Source of the DNA: Caldisericota bacterium
GTDB lineage: Bacteria; Caldisericota; Caldisericia; Caldisericales; Caldisericaceae
Direction of reading: 5' to 3'
Length of the DNA: 7,926 nt
Assembly: GCA_030642335.1 (NCBI GenBank)
Contig: DAOWNX010000031.1
Coordinates: forward strand, 1 to 7,926
The first letter of the stretch is position 1. Every line of letters starts with the position of its first letter. A program made the translations under genes and the position numbers. Positions 6,174-7,926 of the stretch are shown here, in pieces. Under the pieces are notes generated by a model that saw only the letters and a list, made by a program, of their open reading frames with translations, was not told the DNA's origin and made no database searches.

Positions 6174-7926
6174 ATGAAAAAATTAGTGCTAATAGATGGA
6201 AGCAGTATTATGTATAGAGCTTTTTTTGCTCTTCCTCATTTTGTTACAAAAAACAATGAACCTACAGGTGCCTTGTATGGTTTTATTAGAATGCTTTTGC
6301 GTGTTTTAAAGGACGAAAAGCCTCAGTATCTAGCTATTGCGTTTGATAGGAGAGCTCCTACAAAAAGGCATATACAGTACAAAGAGTATAAAGCACAGCG
6401 TCCTTCCATGCCAGATGAGTTGTCTCCTCAGTTTACAACAATACATGAATTACTTGAGGCGTTGAATATTAACGTATATGAAATGGATGGGTATGAGGCG
6501 GATGATATAATAGGAACGCTAGCAAAAGCTGCTGAAAAAAATGAATTTTTAACAGTTGTTATTTCAGGAGACATGGATCTCACACAACTTATATCAGAAA
6601 AGATTAAAATAAAGGTTACACGGAAAGGTGTTACGACCCTTGAGGAATTTGACAGAGAACGACTTAAAGAAATATGGGGTATTTATCCTGAGCAAATACC
6701 AGATTTTAAGGCTTTAATGGGAGACCCTTCTGATAATATTCCCGGTTTACCGGGCATAGGCCCAAAAACGGCAGCAAAATTTCTATCTGAGTATGGAAAT
6801 GTCGAAGAGTTGTTATTGCATACTGGCGAGATCAAGAAGGGCGATCTTATTGAAGAATATAAAGATCGTCTAATTAGCGGAAAAGAATTATGCACACTAA
6901 TGCTTGATGCACCGATAGATTTTAATATTAATGAAATGAAGTTAAGTGGATTTGATGAAGAAAAGCTAAAAAATATTTTAAACCGCTTTGAATTTACCAG
7001 TTTTTTAAATGAACTTGGAATAAATTTAAATAATAAACCTGCACATACCGAAACAGATGATCGAATAGGATTGTATATTGAGTCAAGAAATGGACAAGTT
7101 CAGCATTTTGCTTTTGCTACGGGGAAAAATGTGGAAGAATTTAACATTGGGGAAGAGCTTTTTGCCAATACAGAGGCGTTAAAAATCTTAAAAGAGCTGC
7201 TTGGAAACGATAAAAAGAAAGAGATTCTTAATTTAAAGGAACTTTACAAAGTAGCACACCATTATGGAATTAAACTATCAAATATTCATCTTGATTTGGC
7301 ACTTGCAGGACATCTTCTTAATCCAGATATAAGAAATTACTCTATCAAAGAGTTATGCGATGTATTTTCTACTTTTTATGGTGAGGAGTCTTTGTCTGAA
7401 CATGCCAAACAACTTTTGCAACTTTCATATGTTGAAGACAAGAAGTTGGAAGAACACGGTCTTGTGGAACTGTACAATAATGTAGAAAAGCCGCTGTCAG
7501 AGATATTGGCTGACATGGAAACTACTGGCATAAAAATCGATGTGAAGTATCTCGAGAATCTAAAAAGTGAGATTGAAAAAGAGCTTGAGGTGTTAGAAAA
7601 TAAGATATATGATCTTTCCGGTATTTCTTTCAATATTAACTCTTCAAAACAACTTGCAGCTGTACTTTTTGATAATTTAGGATTAAACCCATCAAAAATG
7701 GGAAAAACAGGATATTCAACAAGCAGTGCAGTTTTAGCAGATCTTATCTCGGAGCATCCTATAATTTCACTTGTGCTAGAGTATAGAAGTCTTTCTAAAT
7801 TGTATTCTGGATACATTGTAGCCTTGCCAAAACTTGCGTCTAAAGAGGATTTTCGGTTACATACGACATTTCATCAGCTGGGTACAATTACGGGAAGATT
7901 ACGGAGTTCAAAACCAAACTTGCAAA
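6174..7926 (+). CDS. polA: DNA polymerase I, 3'-truncated by the window
   Basis: Repair and Okazaki-fragment polymerase that removes RNA primers and fills gaps. The frame is open from the ATG to the window end: 584 residues, roughly two thirds of the family length. The 5'-3' nuclease domain (1-285) is intact: D8 in LIDGSS, FDRRAPTKR (57-65), the acidic EADD (108-111), SGDMD (131-135), GDPSDN (183-188) and the helix-hairpin-helix LPGIGPKTA. The usual TFR of the PTFR motif is TKR. The 3'-5' exonuclease domain (about 297-435) is degenerate: the DTET motif is missing and NLKYD reads NLKEL, so proofreading is probably absent, as in Taq and Bacillus PolA. The polymerase domain begins near 438 (EKPLSEILADMETTGIKID) and is cut just after motif 1, TITGRLRSSKPNLQ. 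Motifs A, B and C lie beyond the window. The gene may share the comEA-comEC transcript. Confidence 0.98.
   Translation, partial: MKKLVLIDGSSIMYRAFFALPHFVTKNNEPTGALYGFIRMLLRVLKDEKPQYLAIAFDRRAPTKRHIQYKEYKAQRPSMPDELSPQFTTIHELLEALNINVYEMDGYEADDIIGTLAKAAEKNEFLTVVISGDMDLTQLISEKIKIKVTRKGVTTLEEFDRERLKEIWGIYPEQIPDFKALMGDPSDNIPGLPGIGPKTAAKFLSEYGNVEELLLHTGEIKKGDLIEEYKDRLISGKELCTLMLDAPIDFNINEMKLSGFDEEKLKNILNRFEFTSFLNELGINLNNKPAHTETDDRIGLYIESRNGQVQHFAFATGKNVEEFNIGEELFANTEALKILKELLGNDKKKEILNLKELYKVAHHYGIKLSNIHLDLALAGHLLNPDIRNYSIKELCDVFSTFYGEESLSEHAKQLLQLSYVEDKKLEEHGLVELYNNVEKPLSEILADMETTGIKIDVKYLENLKSEIEKELEVLENKIYDLSGISFNINSSKQLAAVLFDNLGLNPSKMGKTGYSTSSAVLADLISEHPIISLVLEYRSLSKLYSGYIVALPKLASKEDFRLHTTFHQLGTITGRLRSSKPNLQ

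Noticed and set aside
6741..6754. CCCGG-TTTA-CCGGG hairpin in polA
   Set aside because: It encodes the conserved IPGLPG helix-hairpin-helix, so the codons explain it. There is no T run after it.
7376..7816. 146-codon open frame on the minus strand inside polA
   Set aside because: It lies wholly antisense to conserved PolA coding sequence, is Ser-rich with no recognisable domain, and shows no ribosome binding site. It is a shadow.

Overview
The window is an AT-rich, tightly packed bacterial chromosome segment with seven genes, all on the + strand. In order they are dnaX (5' end cut off), ybaB, recR, eno, comEA, comEC and polA (3' end cut off). Gaps between genes range from small overlaps to about 70 bases. 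I see no RNA gene, mobile element, CRISPR array, integrase or tRNA, and there is no gene-free stretch over 300 bases. Every gene family here is known, and I found no undescribed system.

Region 1 (2-2171) is the widely conserved dnaX-ybaB-recR cluster: the DNA polymerase III clamp-loader subunit, a small DNA-binding protein, and the RecFOR-pathway recombination mediator. The stop of dnaX overlaps the start of ybaB, and recR starts 9 bases after ybaB with no Shine-Dalgarno sequence. Translation of the three is therefore probably coupled. Region 2 (2189-3478) is eno, a complete glycolytic enolase behind a very strong ribosome binding site. Region 3 (3485-7926) starts with a plausible sigma-70-type promoter in the only sizeable intergenic gap (71 bases). 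It holds comEA (membrane-anchored DNA receptor for natural transformation), comEC (DNA-uptake channel, joined to comEA by a TAATG overlap) and polA (DNA polymerase I, 27 bases later). Receptor, channel and repair polymerase may be one transcript.

The organism is a bacterium with low GC, lysine- and glutamate-rich proteins, and strong AGGAGG-type ribosome binding sites. The SLBB plus helix-hairpin-helix form of ComEA and a PolA without proofreading residues resemble Firmicutes-like or deep-branching lineages. A thermophile such as a Caldisericota relative is possible, but I cannot place it firmly.

The points most worth a second look are: (a) the C-terminal metallo-beta-lactamase-like domain of ComEC appears to have lost all of its metal-binding motifs; (b) dnaX carries in-phase A AAA AAG slippery heptamers followed almost at once by -1 frame stop codons, the arrangement that makes the short gamma subunit in E. 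coli, although the same heptamer also occurs in eno and comEC; (c) RecR has unusual substitutions in its Toprim motif; (d) the 3'-5' exonuclease domain of PolA is degenerate.
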